Shown: positions 37,911 through 47,739 of the stretch, one piece after another
Numbering within the stretch: the first letter of the stretch is position 1
Layout of the letters: every line of letters starts with the position of its first letter
Origin: Rhizobium sp. 9140
GTDB lineage: Bacteria > Pseudomonadota > Alphaproteobacteria > Rhizobiales > Rhizobiaceae
Length of the DNA stretch: 64,000 nt
Assembly: GCF_900067135.1 (NCBI RefSeq)
Contig: NZ_FJUR01000001.1
Span: 62,001 to 126,000 of the forward strand
Direction of reading: 5' to 3'
Notes under the pieces: model-generated
What the model saw: the letters and a program-made list of their open reading frames with translations, nothing else
What the model was told of the DNA's origin: nothing
Database searches by the model: none
Made by a program: the position numbers and the translations under genes

Positions 37911-38183
37911 TCACCGGTCGAGAACGGCGCGAATGGTTTCCATGGCCGTTACGAGACGACGGGAAACCTCGCGGTTGACCTCTTCGAGGCGGTTGGCGCG
38001 GAACTGCGACTGGTCGAGCTCCTGCGCAAGCCGCGCCCTGTCCGTATTGACCCGGCGAACCTCGCCCTCGATCTCCACCCGGTCGCGTTCGCGGTCCAGC
38101 CGGCCGTCGATCACGCTTTCCAGACCGGCGACGGCCCCCTTCAGCTCGTCGATTGCCGCCCTGACTGTCTTCCCTGCCGCCAT
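37911..38183 (-). CDS. DUF4164 coiled-coil protein
   Basis: 90 residues, almost wholly predicted coiled coil (VRAAIDELKGAVAGLESVID, then DRARLAQELDQSQFRANRLEEVNREVSRRL). This matches the DUF4164 family, found next to zapA in alphaproteobacteria; a divisome-related role is inferred from position only. The start at 38183 is preferred for its GGAAG site 8 nt upstream; an ATG at 38198 is possible. Confidence 0.82.
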   Translation of the reverse strand: MAAGKTVRAAIDELKGAVAGLESVIDGRLDRERDRVEIEGEVRRVNTDRARLAQELDQSQFRANRLEEVNREVSRRLVTAMETIRAVLDR

Positions 38184-38368
38184 CGTGTCTGCTTCCATTC
38201 CATGGCCGGGGCACCGAATCGGCAAGCCGCGCCCTCGTCAAAGCCAATCGCACTATTAGACTCAATCCGCCGGACGACACAACGCCAGCCCGTCAGCTTC
38301 AGGCTGGAAGCTGTGGATCACGCACGATTTTTCGTGCTTCGACGGGACCCCGGCGCCTGCCGTCTTTG

Positions 38369-38396
38369 TTGACTCCACCGGGCGAGGTGCTATGTC
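38369..38396 (+). promoter_or_regulatory. Candidate sigma70 promoter of tkt
   Basis: TTGACT (38369-38374) and TATGTC (38391-38396) with a 16-nt spacer, about 73 bp before the tkt start. A GGAGGA follows at 38421-38426. Confidence 0.45.
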
Positions 38397-38468
38397 TCAC
38401 CCCGCTTCCGATGCGGTCTTTGGAGGATAGAGACCGTTCCCTGATCACCAAGCTTAAGCGGAACAGTC

Positions 38469-40451
38469 ATGATCTCGAATGAACAACACGACCGGATGGC
38501 GAATGCGATCCGTTTTCTGGCCATGGATGCAGTGGAAAAGGCCAATTCCGGCCATCCCGGCCTGCCCATGGGAGCGGCCGATATCGCGACCGTCCTTTTC
38601 ACCAAATATATGAAGTTCGACCCGAAGAACCCCAACTGGCCAGACCGCGACCGTTTCGTGCTGTCCGCCGGCCACGGCTCGATGCTGCTCTATGCCCTGC
38701 TCTACCTGACGGGCTATCCCGATATGACCATCGAGGACATCAAGCAGTTCCGCCAGCTCGGCTCCAAGACCGCCGGCCACCCGGAATTCGGCCATGCCAC
38801 GGGCATCGAGACGACGACCGGACCGCTTGGCCAGGGCATTGCCAATGCCGTGGGCATGGCGATTGCCGAGCGCAAGCTCGAACAGGAGTTCGGCTCGGAT
38901 CTCCAGGATCACTATACCTACGCGCTCTGCGGTGACGGCTGCCTCATGGAAGGCATCAGCCATGAAGCGATCGCTCTGGCCGGCCACCTGAAGCTGAACA
39001 AGCTCGTGCTCTTCTGGGACAACAACTCGATCACCATCGACGGCGCCGTATCGCTGTCCGACTCGACCGACCAGATCGCCCGCTTCAAGGCCGTGCACTG
39101 GAACACGATCGAAGTCGACGGCCACGACCAGAAGGCGATCTCCGACGCGATCGAAGCCGCGCACAAGTCCGACCGGCCGACCTTCATCGCCTGCAAGACC
39201 GTCATCGGTTTCGGCGCACCGAACAAGGCCGGCACCCACAAGGTTCACGGCTCGCCGCTCGGCGCGGAAGAAATCGCTGCCACCCGCAAGGCCCTGAACT
39301 GGGAATCGGAAGCCTTCGATACGCCGGCAGACGTTCTTGATGCCTGGCGCAGCGCCGGCGAGCGTTCGGTGCAGGCCCGCAAGGCCTGGGAAGCACGCCT
39401 GTCTGCGACCGACGAGACGAAGAAGGCGGAATTCACCCGCCGCTTTGCAGGCCAGCTGCCCGCCGGCTTCGACAAGGCCATCGACGACTACAAGAAGAAG
39501 CTCGCCGAGAAGCCTCCGACGATCGCAACCCGCAAGGCGTCCGAGGACGCACTGGAAGTCATCAACGGTTTCCTGCCGGAAACGCTCGGCGGCTCTGCCG
39601 ACCTGACGCCGTCCAACAACACCAAGACCAGCCAGATGACGTCGATCACCCCGACGGATTTCGGCGGCCGCTACATGCACTGGGGCATCCGCGAACACGG
39701 CATGGCCGCGGCCATGAACGGCATCACGCTCCATGGCGGCCTGATCCCCTACTCCGGCGGCTTCATGATCTTCTCGGACTATTGCCGTCCGTCGATCCGC
39801 CTTGCCGCCCTCATGGGCATCCGCGTCATCCACGTGCTGACGCATGACTCGATCGGCGTGGGCGAGGACGGCCCGACGCACGAGCCGGTCGAGCACATGG
39901 CAGCGCTGCGGGCCATCCCGAACCTCCTGATGTTCCGCCCGGCCGATGCCGTGGAAACGGCGGAATGCTGGCAGCTGGCACTGGAAGACGGCAAGCGGCC
40001 CTCGGGCCTGGCGCTCACCCGCCAGAACCTTGCTCCGGCCCGCACCACCTACTCGGAGGAGAACCTCTGCGCCAAGGGTGCCTATGAGCTGATTGCAGCC
40101 GACGACGCCAAGGTCTCGATCTTCGCGTCCGGCTCCGAAGTCGAGATCGCCGTCAAGGCGGCCGCTGACCTCAAGGCCAAGGGCATCGCTGCCCGTGTCG
40201 TCTCCGTGCCGTGCTTCGAGCTCTTCGAAGACCAGCCGGAAGACTACAAGACGACCGTGATCGGCACCGCGCCTGTCAAGATCGCGGCGGAAGCCGCGGT
40301 CCGCCAGGGCTGGGATCGCTTCATCGGCTCCGACGGCGCCTTCGTCGGCATGCACTCCTTCGGTGCGTCCGGCCCTGCCAAGGACCTGTTCAAGCACTTC
40401 GGCATCACCTCGGACGCGATCGTCGCGGCTGCGGAAGCCAAACTCTCGTAA
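38469..40451 (+). CDS. tkt: Transketolase
   Basis: Thiamine-diphosphate enzyme moving two-carbon units in the pentose phosphate pathway. 660 residues. Catalytic and phosphate-binding His are seen at 29 (NSGHPG), 69 (AGHGS) and 103 (AGHPEFG). The ThDP/metal motif starts GDG at 155-157 (CGDGCLMEG), the glutamate for cofactor activation is in [15 protein letters not shown], and the C-terminal domain is complete. First of a plus-strand central-carbon series; a strong hairpin separates it from gap. Confidence 0.96.
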   Translation: MISNEQHDRMANAIRFLAMDAVEKANSGHPGLPMGAADIATVLFTKYMKFDPKNPNWPDRDRFVLSAGHGSMLLYALLYLTGYPDMTIEDIKQFRQLGSKTAGHPEFGHATGIETTTGPLGQGIANAVGMAIAERKLEQEFGSDLQDHYTYALCGDGCLMEGISHEAIALAGHLKLNKLVLFWDNNSITIDGAVSLSDSTDQIARFKAVHWNTIEVDGHDQKAISDAIEAAHKSDRPTFIACKTVIGFGAPNKAGTHKVHGSPLGAEEIAATRKALNWESEAFDTPADVLDAWRSAGERSVQARKAWEARLSATDETKKAEFTRRFAGQLPAGFDKAIDDYKKKLAEKPPTIATRKASEDALEVINGFLPETLGGSADLTPSNNTKTSQMTSITPTDFGGRYMHWGIREHGMAAAMNGITLHGGLIPYSGGFMIFSDYCRPSIRLAALMGIRVIHVLTHDSIGVGEDGPTHEPVEHMAALRAIPNLLMFRPADAVETAECWQLALEDGKRPSGLALTRQNLAPARTTYSEENLCAKGAYELIAADDAKVSIFASGSEVEIAVKAAADLKAKGIAARVVSVPCFELFEDQPEDYKTTVIGTAPVKIAAEAAVRQGWDRFIGSDGAFVGMHSFGASGPAKDLFKHFGITSDAIVAAAEAKLS

Positions 40452-40465
40452 ACACATCCCGGAAG

Positions 40466-40489
40466 GGGCATGCGCATCCGCGCATGCCC
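40466..40489 (+). other. Perfect hairpin between tkt and gap
   Basis: 10-bp stem GGGCATGCGC / GCGCATGCCC with an ATCC loop and no T-run. More likely an mRNA processing or stability element, or weak attenuator, than a terminator. It lies 51 bp upstream of the gap start. Confidence 0.5.
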
Positions 40490-40539
40490 GATGACCATTA
40501 CCTGAACCCGTTACGCCTTCTCAAAGGGAGAGAGCCCAC

Positions 40540-41550
40540 ATGACAGTGAAAGTCGCCATCAACGGCTTCGGCCGCATCGGCCGCAACGTGCTCCGCGCCA
40601 TCGTCGAGTCCGGCCGCACCGACATCGAAGTCGTCGCCATCAACGACCTCGGCCCGGTCGAAACGAATGCGCATCTGCTGCGCTACGACAGCATTCACGG
40701 CAAGTTCCCCGCAACCGTCGAAGTCCAGGGCGATGCGATCGTCATCAACGGCGGCAAGCCAATCAAGGTCACGGCCGTGCGCAACCCGGCCGAACTGCCG
40801 CACAAGGATCTCGGCGTCGATATCGCGCTTGAGTGCACCGGCATCTTCACCGCCCGCGACAAGGCTGCCGCCCACCTTCAGGCTGGCGCGAAGAGCGTCA
40901 TCATCTCGGCGCCTGCCGACGGTGCCGACCTTACCGTCGTCTATGGCGTCAACCACGACCAGCTGACCAAGGAACACACGGTCATCTCCAACGCGTCGTG
41001 CACCACGAACTGCCTGGTGCCGGTCGTCAAGGTCCTCAACGACGTGATCGGCATCGACCACGGCTTCATGACCACGATCCACTCTTACACGGGCGACCAG
41101 CCGACGCTCGACACCATGCACAAGGACCTGTACCGCGCCCGCGCAGCAGCCCTGTCCATGATCCCGACCTCCACCGGCGCCGCCAAGGCCGTCGGCCTCG
41201 TGCTGCCGGAACTCAAGGGCAAGCTGGACGGCACGTCCATCCGCGTTCCCACGCCGAACGTCTCGGTCGTCGACTTCAAGTTCGTCGCCAAGCGCGACAC
41301 GAGCGTCGCCGAAATCAACGATGCCATCAAGGCTGCCGCCGACGGCAAGCTGAAGGGCATTCTCGGCTACACCGACGAGCCGCTGGTCTCCCGCGACTTC
41401 AACCATGACAGCCATTCCTCGATCTTCGCCATCGACCAGACCAAGGTTCTGGAAGGCAATTTCGTGCGCATCCTGTCCTGGTACGACAATGAATGGGGCT
41501 TCTCCAACCGCATGTGCGACACGGCCGTCGCCATGGGCAAGCTGCTCTGA
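40540..41550 (+). CDS. gap: Glyceraldehyde-3-phosphate dehydrogenase
   Basis: Phosphorylating GAPDH. 336 residues. The NAD loop GFGRIG is at 9-14 and the catalytic Cys154 in [10 protein letters not shown] pairs with His181 in TTIHSYTG. Asp36 (AINDLG) favours NAD over NADP. The start has an AGGGAG site 8-10 nt upstream. It follows tkt by 88 bp and ends in a strong terminator. Confidence 0.97.
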   Translation: MTVKVAINGFGRIGRNVLRAIVESGRTDIEVVAINDLGPVETNAHLLRYDSIHGKFPATVEVQGDAIVINGGKPIKVTAVRNPAELPHKDLGVDIALECTGIFTARDKAAAHLQAGAKSVIISAPADGADLTVVYGVNHDQLTKEHTVISNASCTTNCLVPVVKVLNDVIGIDHGFMTTIHSYTGDQPTLDTMHKDLYRARAAALSMIPTSTGAAKAVGLVLPELKGKLDGTSIRVPTPNVSVVDFKFVAKRDTSVAEINDAIKAAADGKLKGILGYTDEPLVSRDFNHDSHSSIFAIDQTKVLEGNFVRILSWYDNEWGFSNRMCDTAVAMGKLL

Positions 41551-41560
41551 GACCATGACG

Positions 41561-41595
41561 AGCCCCGGGCGCCACAGGCGTTCCGGGGCTTTTTT
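41561..41595 (+). terminator. Terminator of gap
   Basis: AGCCCCGG (41561-41568) / CCGGGGCT (41583-41590) with an inner CGCC/GGCG pair, followed by six T. It is 10 bp past the gap stop. Confidence 0.85.
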
Positions 41596-41677
41596 ACCTG
41601 CGGTCTGTCAGCAGGCCTAACCGCCTTGAAGCAACGTCTCGGCATATCCAACGCAGGGTAAGGCAAGGATCCCCTCG

Positions 41678-42250
41678 ATGTTTCGCCCGCTGCAACAGAT
41701 GACCGTGCGCTGGCGCCCGTTCGAGGACGAGGGCCTGGAGCATCTGACGCTGATGCCGCGATCCGGGCTGCACCCCGGTATCCGCATCGAATCCGTCGTG
41801 ATCGGCGCGCGCGGCGGCTCGACCTATGGGCTTCGCTACACGATCGACTGCGACCCGCACTGGACGACGACAGCCCTGACGCTGGAAACCACGACCGGCT
41901 TCCGCCTCTCGCTCATCTCGGATGGCCTCGGCCACTGGCAGGACGGCGATGGCCATGCGTTGCCGGCCTTCGAGGGGTGCATCGACGTCGATCTCGCCGG
42001 AACGCCCTTTACCAATACGTTGCCGATCCGGCGGCTGGCGCTACGTCCGGAAGACGGAACCCGCAGCCTCGACATGCTCTACATCCCGTTCGACACGTTC
42101 GAGCCGCTGCGCGATGCCCAGCTCTATACCTGCCTTGCCGAAGACCGCCTCTATCGCTACGAGGCCGCCGACCGCAGCTTCACGGCGGATCTCCTGCTGG
42201 ATGCGGACGGCTTCGTGCTCGACTATCCCACGCTTTTCATTCGAACCTGA
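41678..42250 (+). CDS. Putative glycolipid-binding domain protein (DUF1089)
   Basis: 190 residues, no signal peptide, all-beta in character ([33 protein letters not shown], and [14 protein letters not shown]). The WTT..L and YPTLF segments fit the PF06475 'glycolipid-binding' family, whose role is unknown. A corresponding hypothetical gene is found between gap and pgk in other rhizobia; this is from memory. The start has AAGGAT upstream. Confidence 0.7.
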   Translation: MFRPLQQMTVRWRPFEDEGLEHLTLMPRSGLHPGIRIESVVIGARGGSTYGLRYTIDCDPHWTTTALTLETTTGFRLSLISDGLGHWQDGDGHALPAFEGCIDVDLAGTPFTNTLPIRRLALRPEDGTRSLDMLYIPFDTFEPLRDAQLYTCLAEDRLYRYEAADRSFTADLLLDADGFVLDYPTLFIRT

Positions 42251-42278
42251 CCCGATCAGACGTAACCGGAGACGACAC

Positions 42279-43478
42279 ATGACCTTCAAGACCCTTGACG
42301 ACCTGACCGACATTGCCGGCAAGCGCGTGCTGGTGCGCGTCGACCTGAACGTGCCGACCAAGGACGGAAAGGTGACCGACGCAACCCGCATCGAGCGCGT
42401 CGTGCCGACGATCCGCGAACTGTCGGAAAAGGGCGCCAAGGTCATCCTGCTCGCTCATTTCGGCCGCCCCAAGGGCGAGCCGGTCGCGGATATGTCGCTG
42501 AAGCCGATCGCCGCCGCCGTCGAGGACATCATCGACCAGCGCGTTCACTTTGCCGCCGACTGCATCGGCGAAGCCGCCGCAACGGCCGTGGCCAGCCTTG
42601 AGGACGGCGATATCCTGCTGCTCGAAAACACCCGCTTCCACAAGGGCGAGGAAAAGAACGAAGCCGACTTCACCAAGGCGCTTGCTGCAAATGGCGACAT
42701 CTACATCAACGACGCCTTCTCCGCCGCGCATCGCGCCCATGCCTCGACCGAAGGTCTCGCGCATCTGCTGCCCGCCTATGCCGGCCGCACCATGCAGGCA
42801 GAACTCGAAGCGCTGGAAGCAGGCCTCGGCAACCCCAAGCGCCCGGTCGTCGCCATCGTCGGCGGCGCCAAGGTCTCGACCAAGATCGATCTTCTGACCA
42901 ACCTCGTGAAGAAGGTCGATGCCCTCGTCATCGGTGGCGGCATGGCCAACACCTTCCTTGCCGCCCAAGGCATCGACGTCGGCAAGTCGCTCTGCGAGCA
43001 CGACCTTGCTGAGACAGCGCGCAGCATTCTCACCGAGGCGGAAACATCGGGCTGCGCCATTGTGCTGCCGGTAGACGGCGTCATCGCGCGCGAGTTCAAG
43101 GCGGGCGCGGCCAACGAGGTGGTCGACATCAAGGCGATCCCTGAAGACGCCATGGTTCTCGACGTCGGGGCGAAGTCGATCGCGGCTGTGAACGACTGGG
43201 TGAGCAAGGCGGAAACGCTGGTCTGGAACGGTCCGCTCGGCGCCTTCGAGATCGCGCCCTTCGACAAGGCGACCGTCGCCGTCGCGAAGCACGCGGCATC
43301 GCGCACCAAGAGCGGCGCGCTCGTCTCCGTTGCCGGCGGCGGCGACACAGTGTCGGCCATGAACCATGCCGGCGTTAGCGACGACCTGACCTATGTCTCC
43401 ACGGCCGGCGGCGCGTTCCTCGAATGGATGGAAGGTAAGCCGCTTCCGGGCGTCGATATCCTCCACCAGCAGAAGTAA
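42279..43478 (+). CDS. pgk: Phosphoglycerate kinase
   Basis: Monomeric glycolytic kinase. 399 residues. The 3-phosphoglycerate site VRVDLNVP and the basic HFGRPKG patch, the hinge region, and the C-terminal nucleotide loop [11 protein letters not shown] are all present. The start at 42279 has GGAGA upstream; the frame is open earlier only because it overlaps the preceding gene. A T-less hairpin follows at 43493-43520. Confidence 0.97.
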   Translation: MTFKTLDDLTDIAGKRVLVRVDLNVPTKDGKVTDATRIERVVPTIRELSEKGAKVILLAHFGRPKGEPVADMSLKPIAAAVEDIIDQRVHFAADCIGEAAATAVASLEDGDILLLENTRFHKGEEKNEADFTKALAANGDIYINDAFSAAHRAHASTEGLAHLLPAYAGRTMQAELEALEAGLGNPKRPVVAIVGGAKVSTKIDLLTNLVKKVDALVIGGGMANTFLAAQGIDVGKSLCEHDLAETARSILTEAETSGCAIVLPVDGVIAREFKAGAANEVVDIKAIPEDAMVLDVGAKSIAAVNDWVSKAETLVWNGPLGAFEIAPFDKATVAVAKHAASRTKSGALVSVAGGGDTVSAMNHAGVSDDLTYVSTAGGAFLEWMEGKPLPGVDILHQQK

Positions 43479-43492
43479 CCCAAGACATTCAT

Positions 43493-43520
43493 GGAGGCGC
43501 GTGGTCAGCCATGCGCCTCC
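43493..43520 (+). terminator. Hairpin after pgk, possible weak terminator
   Basis: GGAGGCGC (43493-43500) / GCGCCTCC (43513-43520), 12-nt loop, no T-run. It lies 14 bp past the pgk stop. Confidence 0.4.
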
Positions 43521-43585
43521 GGCGTGCAGGCGATCCAAAGCGCTTGCATGCGCTTTGACCGAAAACCATTGGAAATCACAGGTAA

Positions 43586-43618
43586 TTCAAACGATTAAAT
43601 TATTTTCAATCGTTTTAA
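43586..43618 (+). promoter_or_regulatory. Twin LacI-type operators before the class I aldolase
   Basis: Two copies of the pattern TTnAAnCGnTTnAA: TTCAAACGATTAAA (43586-43599) and TTCAATCGTTTTAA (43605-43618), centres 19 bp apart in an AT-rich island about 80-110 bp before the start. The central CG with flanking AA/TT is typical of LacI/GalR-family operators. In alphaproteobacteria a LacI-type global carbon regulator (CceR) controls such genes; that it acts here is inference. Confidence 0.55.
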
Positions 43619-43696
43619 ATATTTTAATTTATTTTGCATCCTCTTCGACTTCTGCTATCGCCAGAGGTAGAGACAAAACGCCGCAGAGGATGGATC

Positions 43697-44722
43697 ATGA
43701 CCGAGAGACTGGAAGATATCGCCGCAGCGATGATGGCAAAGGGACAGGGTCTTCTGGCCGCCGACGAATCCACCGCGACGATCGGCAAGCGCTTCGACAC
43801 GATCGGTCTTGCCTCCAGCGAGACCTCGCGCCGCGACTATCGCGATATGCTGTTTCGCGCCGACGAGGCGATGAAATCGCATATTTCCGGCGTCATTCTC
43901 TATGAGGAAACGCTGTTCCAGAAGGCGGCCGACGGCACACCCTTCGTCGATATCATCCGCGCGGCCGGCGCCGTTCCCGGCATCAAGGTGGACACCGGCG
44001 CAAAGCCGATGGCGAAGTTTCCGGGCGAAACCATCACCGAAGGCCTCGACGGTCTCGCCGAGCGCCTGAAGACCTACTACGATGCCGGCGCCCGCTTCGC
44101 CAAGTGGCGTGGCGTCATCGCCGTCTCGGACACGCTGCCGACCTTCGGCTCCGTCAAGGCCAATGCGCAGGCGCTCGCCCGCTACGCGGCGCTCTGCCAG
44201 GAAGCCGGCATCGTGCCGATCGTCGAGCCGGAAGTCCTCATGGACGGCATCCCCGGCGACCATTCGATCGAGCGCTCGGCCGAAGTGACCGAGGAAACGC
44301 TGCGCATCGTTTTCACCGAACTCAGCGATGCTCGCGTCTCGCTCGAAGGCATGATCCTGAAGCCGAGCATGGTCATCGACGGCAAGAAGGCGCGCAAGGC
44401 CAGCGTTGAGCAGGTCGCCGAGCGCACCGTCGCCGTTCTCAAGCGCACCGTGCCCTCCGCCGTCCCCGGCATCGCTTTCCTGTCCGGTGGCCAGTCCACG
44501 GAAGAAGCTACCGCCCACCTTTCCGCAATGATCGCCGGCTACGACCTGCCCTGGGCCATGACCTTCTCCTACGGCCGCGCACTTCAGACCGAAGCGCTGA
44601 ACGCATGGCAGGGCAAGGCCGAAAACGTCGCCGCCGGCCAGCGCGCCTTCACCCACCGCGCCCGTATGTGCGGCCTGGCGGCCCAAGGCGGCTGGAAGAA
44701 GGATCTCGAAAAGGCGGCCTGA
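43697..44722 (+). CDS. fbaB: Fructose-bisphosphate aldolase, class I
   Basis: 341 residues of the eukaryote-like class I type. The Schiff-base lysine is Lys222 (ILKPSMV). The other active-site residues are in place: AADEST (21-26), IKVD (97-100), AKWR (135-138) and VEPEV (176-180). Metal-independent. The start at 43697 has AGAGGA upstream; the frame is open earlier without a ribosome site. Preceded by twin LacI-type operators and followed by a candidate small RNA. Confidence 0.95.
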   Translation: MTERLEDIAAAMMAKGQGLLAADESTATIGKRFDTIGLASSETSRRDYRDMLFRADEAMKSHISGVILYEETLFQKAADGTPFVDIIRAAGAVPGIKVDTGAKPMAKFPGETITEGLDGLAERLKTYYDAGARFAKWRGVIAVSDTLPTFGSVKANAQALARYAALCQEAGIVPIVEPEVLMDGIPGDHSIERSAEVTEETLRIVFTELSDARVSLEGMILKPSMVIDGKKARKASVEQVAERTVAVLKRTVPSAVPGIAFLSGGQSTEEATAHLSAMIAGYDLPWAMTFSYGRALQTEALNAWQGKAENVAAGQRAFTHRARMCGLAAQGGWKKDLEKAA

Positions 44723-44744
44723 CCGCCCTTTCGCACACCCTATA

Positions 44745-44820
44745 CAAGGCATTCGCACGGATGCTGTCACACCTTCTGGGAGGGAGGAGACCTGGCCGCC
44801 ATGTGCGGCCGGGTTTTTTT
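44745..44820 (+). ncRNA. Candidate small RNA, MmgR/alpha-r8-like ('suhB' RNA motif)
   Basis: Downstream of fbaB there is a -10-like CTATAC (44740-44745). A short GCAT/ATGC hairpin follows, then a purine-rich segment GGGAGGGAGGAGA (44778-44790), then a perfect 9-bp stem CCTGGCCGC / GCGGCCGGG (44791-44813) and seven T. This order matches my memory of the MmgR (alpha-r8) family, which in Sinorhizobium controls polyhydroxybutyrate granules. The family name is not verified; an independent small RNA or an fbaB 3' end is also possible. Confidence 0.6.
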
Positions 44821-44951
44821 ATGCCGTTTGAAGGGCCGAAGCGTCGCTGAAGCCGCAGCGCGTCGAAATTGTCATGGTCACAAGTCTGCCGTTTCGCACC
44901 TGCCGGCATCCGGGATAGCTCTTGACCCAGCATCACCGGAGCCCGTTCCAT

Positions 44952-45872
44952 ATGACCCAGTTCGACTACGTCACCCTCGATGTCTTCACGAATGAGCGCT
45001 TCCGCGGCAATCCGCTGGCCGTGATCGCCGATGCGCGGGGACTCGATAGCGAGACGATGCAGGCGATCGCGCGCGAGTTCAATTACTCCGAGATCACCTT
45101 CGTGCTGCCGCCGGCAAACCCGGACAATACGGCGGAGGTGCGGATCTTCACACCAACCATGGAACTGCCCTTCGCCGGCCATCCCAATGTCGGCACCGCC
45201 TTTGCGCTCGCCCGCGCCGGCCATGTCTTCGGCAAACCGGTCGGCGACAGGCTGCGCTTCGAGGAAAAGGCCGGCATCGTCGAGGTGACCGTTGAGCGCG
45301 CCGCCAGCGGTGCTGCCACCGGTGCCAGCATTCAGGCGCCGCAGATGCTGACCGTCGCGGACGGCCTATCCGTGGACACGCTCGGCCCCATGATCGGGCT
45401 TGCCCCGGCAAAGATCGCCACCGGCAACCACGCCCCGCTGTTCCTCTCGGTCGCCCTGCCCTTCCTCGTCGCCGAGTTGCCCGACCTCGAAACACTCGCC
45501 GCGGCGCACCCGGAGACGAGCCTGTTTTCCGCGGTCGAGGCCGGCCTTGACCCGGTCGACGGCCGCCTGTCGGTCTTCCTCTATGTCCGCTCCGGCGAGA
45601 ATCCGCTCTCGCTTCGCGCCCGCATGTTTGCGCCGCTCGACAACATCGCGGAAGACCCTGCAACCGGCAGCGCCTCGGCGGCCCTCGCCGCCTATCTCGC
45701 CACCAAGGTGACTTCAATGCCCGAAACGGTGGAACTGACGATCGACCAGGGCGTGGAAATGGGCCGCGCCAGCCACATCCGCCTGCGTGTCGCGATGTCG
45801 GACGGCAAGCCGATGAGCGTGCTGGTCATCGGCGACTGCGTGGAGGTCATGCGCGGCACGCTCACGGTCTGA
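44952..45872 (+). CDS. PhzF-family isomerase/epimerase
   Basis: 306 residues with two similar diaminopimelate-epimerase-like halves. The catalytic glutamate is Glu47 in REFNYSEITF, after the GNPLAV loop (19-24). The second half has the loop EDPATGSASAALAAY. The family includes phenazine PhzF and many proteins of unknown substrate; there is no phenazine cluster here. The start is the ATG at 44952, since the earlier TTG (44922) lacks a ribosome site. Confidence 0.9.
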   Translation: MTQFDYVTLDVFTNERFRGNPLAVIADARGLDSETMQAIAREFNYSEITFVLPPANPDNTAEVRIFTPTMELPFAGHPNVGTAFALARAGHVFGKPVGDRLRFEEKAGIVEVTVERAASGAATGASIQAPQMLTVADGLSVDTLGPMIGLAPAKIATGNHAPLFLSVALPFLVAELPDLETLAAAHPETSLFSAVEAGLDPVDGRLSVFLYVRSGENPLSLRARMFAPLDNIAEDPATGSASAALAAYLATKVTSMPETVELTIDQGVEMGRASHIRLRVAMSDGKPMSVLVIGDCVEVMRGTLTV

Positions 45873-45891
45873 CGCACTCTGCGGATCGCGG

Positions 45892-46059
45892 CTACGGCCG
45901 GATCAGTACCGTCAGCATCATCACGGCGATGGCGGCCACCGCGATCTTCCAGAAATCCCGGCGATAGCGAAGCCCCGGCCAGCCCAATGGCTTCACCAGT
46001 TGGACCGTCATCAGGGCGAGAAGCAGGAGGGAGAGCGCTTTGGACATCGCCACGACCAT
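45892..46059 (-). CDS. Small two-helix membrane protein
   Basis: 55 residues (or 51 from the ATG at 46047). Two hydrophobic helices, KALSLLLLALMTVQLV and WKIAVAAIAVMMLTVLI, are joined by a basic loop (PGLRYRRDF). Short proteins with this layout and an Arg/Pro end occur in rhizobia as hypotheticals. No ribosome site is convincing for either start. It lies between PhzF (convergent) and an MFS gene (divergent). Confidence 0.6.
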   Translation of the reverse strand: MVVAMSKALSLLLLALMTVQLVKPLGWPGLRYRRDFWKIAVAAIAVMMLTVLIRP

Positions 46060-46269
46060 AGAACAATTATGGCCGGCATGCGACGCGCTTTCTGTTCGGT
46101 TTCGAGCGTCCTGGCGCCCGGACGGGAACGTTCGGTTGCCGCCGGAACCTGTCGCGGATGGCGATGCCGCCGCCGTCCGGAACATTGGAGGAGATTGATG
46201 CTCAAACCGATTCCGGTTTCGGGAAATTTGCAGTAGGTTCGCTGGCACGTCCGGAACAAGCGAAGTCTC

Positions 46270-47601
46270 ATGACCAGAAATCTCCTCCCCGTCGCGGCCC
46301 TTCTCCTTGGAACACTGTTCCTGTTTCTCGGAAACGGCCTTCACAGCCTGCTCCTGCCGATGCGCGGCACCACGGAGGGCTATTCGGCCACGCTGCTCGG
46401 CCTACTCGGCACGTCCTGGGCCAGCGGCTTCGTGCTCGGCTGCCTGACGGCGCCGACCATCGTACGGCGCGCGGGCCATATCCGCGCCTTCAGCATCTTC
46501 GCCGCCATTCTCGCCATCGTCGCGCTGATGACCGGCATCCATGTCGATCCCGTCTGGTGGGTCGTCCTGCGGGCCTTCACCGGTTTCTGCACCGCCGGCA
46601 CGTCGATGATCATCGAGAGTTGGCTGAACGAGCGGGCAACGAACGAGAGCCGCGGCGCGATCTTCTCGCTTTACATCGCCATTACCCTCTTCGGCGTGGT
46701 CGCGGGCCAGATGATCGTGCCCTTCGGCGACACCAACACGGCCGTGCTCTTCATGGTCTGCGGCATCGTCTATTGCGTGGCCATGCTGCCGACGCTGATG
46801 TCCACGGCCGTTTCCCCGCAGCCGCTGAAGCAGGTTCGCCTCGATCTGGCCGGCCTCTACCGCAATTCTCCCGTGTCGTTCCTCGGCATTCTGATGGTCG
46901 GCATCGCCAATGGCGCCTATGGCACGCTCGCCGCCGTCTTCGGGCGCCAGGCCGGTCTGCCGGATGCGGATGTCGCCGTGATGGTCAGCACGGTCATTTT
47001 CCTCGGCGCCATCATGCAGTTTCCGGCCGGCCGGCTCTCCGACCGGATGGACCGCCGCTACGTGCTGGCCGGCATTTCCGCCGTCGCCGCGCTGGCGGGG
47101 CTGCTGATCTTCCTGTTCGAGCCGGCGGGCAAGGTGTCGCTGCTCATCATGGTCGGCCTCTACGGCGCCATGTCGAATGCGCTCTACCCGATCGCCGTGT
47201 CCCACGCGAACGACTTCGCAGCGCCTGAGGATTTCGTGAAAGTCTCCGGCGGCCTGCTGCTGCTCTACGGCATCGGCACGATCATCGGCCCGACCGTCGG
47301 CGGCCCCGTGATGACGATGATGGGTCCCTACGCGCTGTTCATGATCACCGCTTGCGCCCACATGATCGTCTTCGCCTATGCCCTCTTCCGCAGCCGCCGC
47401 CGGGCGGCCGTTCCCGTCTCGCAACGCGACCCATATCCCGCCACCATATCGAACGGACCGCTGATGGCGACGCCCGAAAGTCTGCAGATGTCGCCCCGCG
47501 CCACGCAAGTGACGATCGTCGATCCGTCACCGGGGGAAGCCGGAGAACGGGATGGTGCAACGGAGATCGTGGGTAAGGAGGACATAAGGCCCAATCCGTA
47601 G
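46270..47601 (+). CDS. MFS transporter
   Basis: 443 residues with 12 predicted transmembrane helices. Helix 1 begins LLPVAALLLGTLFLFLGNGLHSLLLP. The loop after helix 2 carries a degenerate MFS motif (LTAPTIVRRAGHIRAF), and the corresponding second-half loop is PAGRLSDRMDRR, a good copy of the GxLaDrxGrr motif. It resembles the YcaD-like branch. Substrate unknown. The last 60 residues are hydrophilic and cytoplasmic (VSQRDPYPATISNGP...). Confidence 0.88.
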   Translation: MTRNLLPVAALLLGTLFLFLGNGLHSLLLPMRGTTEGYSATLLGLLGTSWASGFVLGCLTAPTIVRRAGHIRAFSIFAAILAIVALMTGIHVDPVWWVVLRAFTGFCTAGTSMIIESWLNERATNESRGAIFSLYIAITLFGVVAGQMIVPFGDTNTAVLFMVCGIVYCVAMLPTLMSTAVSPQPLKQVRLDLAGLYRNSPVSFLGILMVGIANGAYGTLAAVFGRQAGLPDADVAVMVSTVIFLGAIMQFPAGRLSDRMDRRYVLAGISAVAALAGLLIFLFEPAGKVSLLIMVGLYGAMSNALYPIAVSHANDFAAPEDFVKVSGGLLLLYGIGTIIGPTVGGPVMTMMGPYALFMITACAHMIVFAYALFRSRRRAAVPVSQRDPYPATISNGPLMATPESLQMSPRATQVTIVDPSPGEAGERDGATEIVGKEDIRPNP

Positions 47602-47707
47602 GAACAGGAGAACAGCAAACGAATCGCGATTCTTCTCCACGGCGAAAGATGAACGAAACAATAATTTTATGAAAGATGCGGCAGATCGAGGCCGGAACAA
47701 TACATTG

Positions 47708-47722
47708 TTAACCGCCCGTTAA
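47708..47722. promoter_or_regulatory. CtrA-type box before a candidate small RNA
   Basis: Perfect TTAA-N7-TTAA (spacer CCGCCCG). It overlaps the expected -35 region of a promoter whose -10 (TATACC, near 47734-47739) precedes the small RNA. This is the usual geometry of a CtrA-activated promoter. Confidence 0.6.
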
Positions 47723-47739
47723 GCATTCCGGTTTATACC

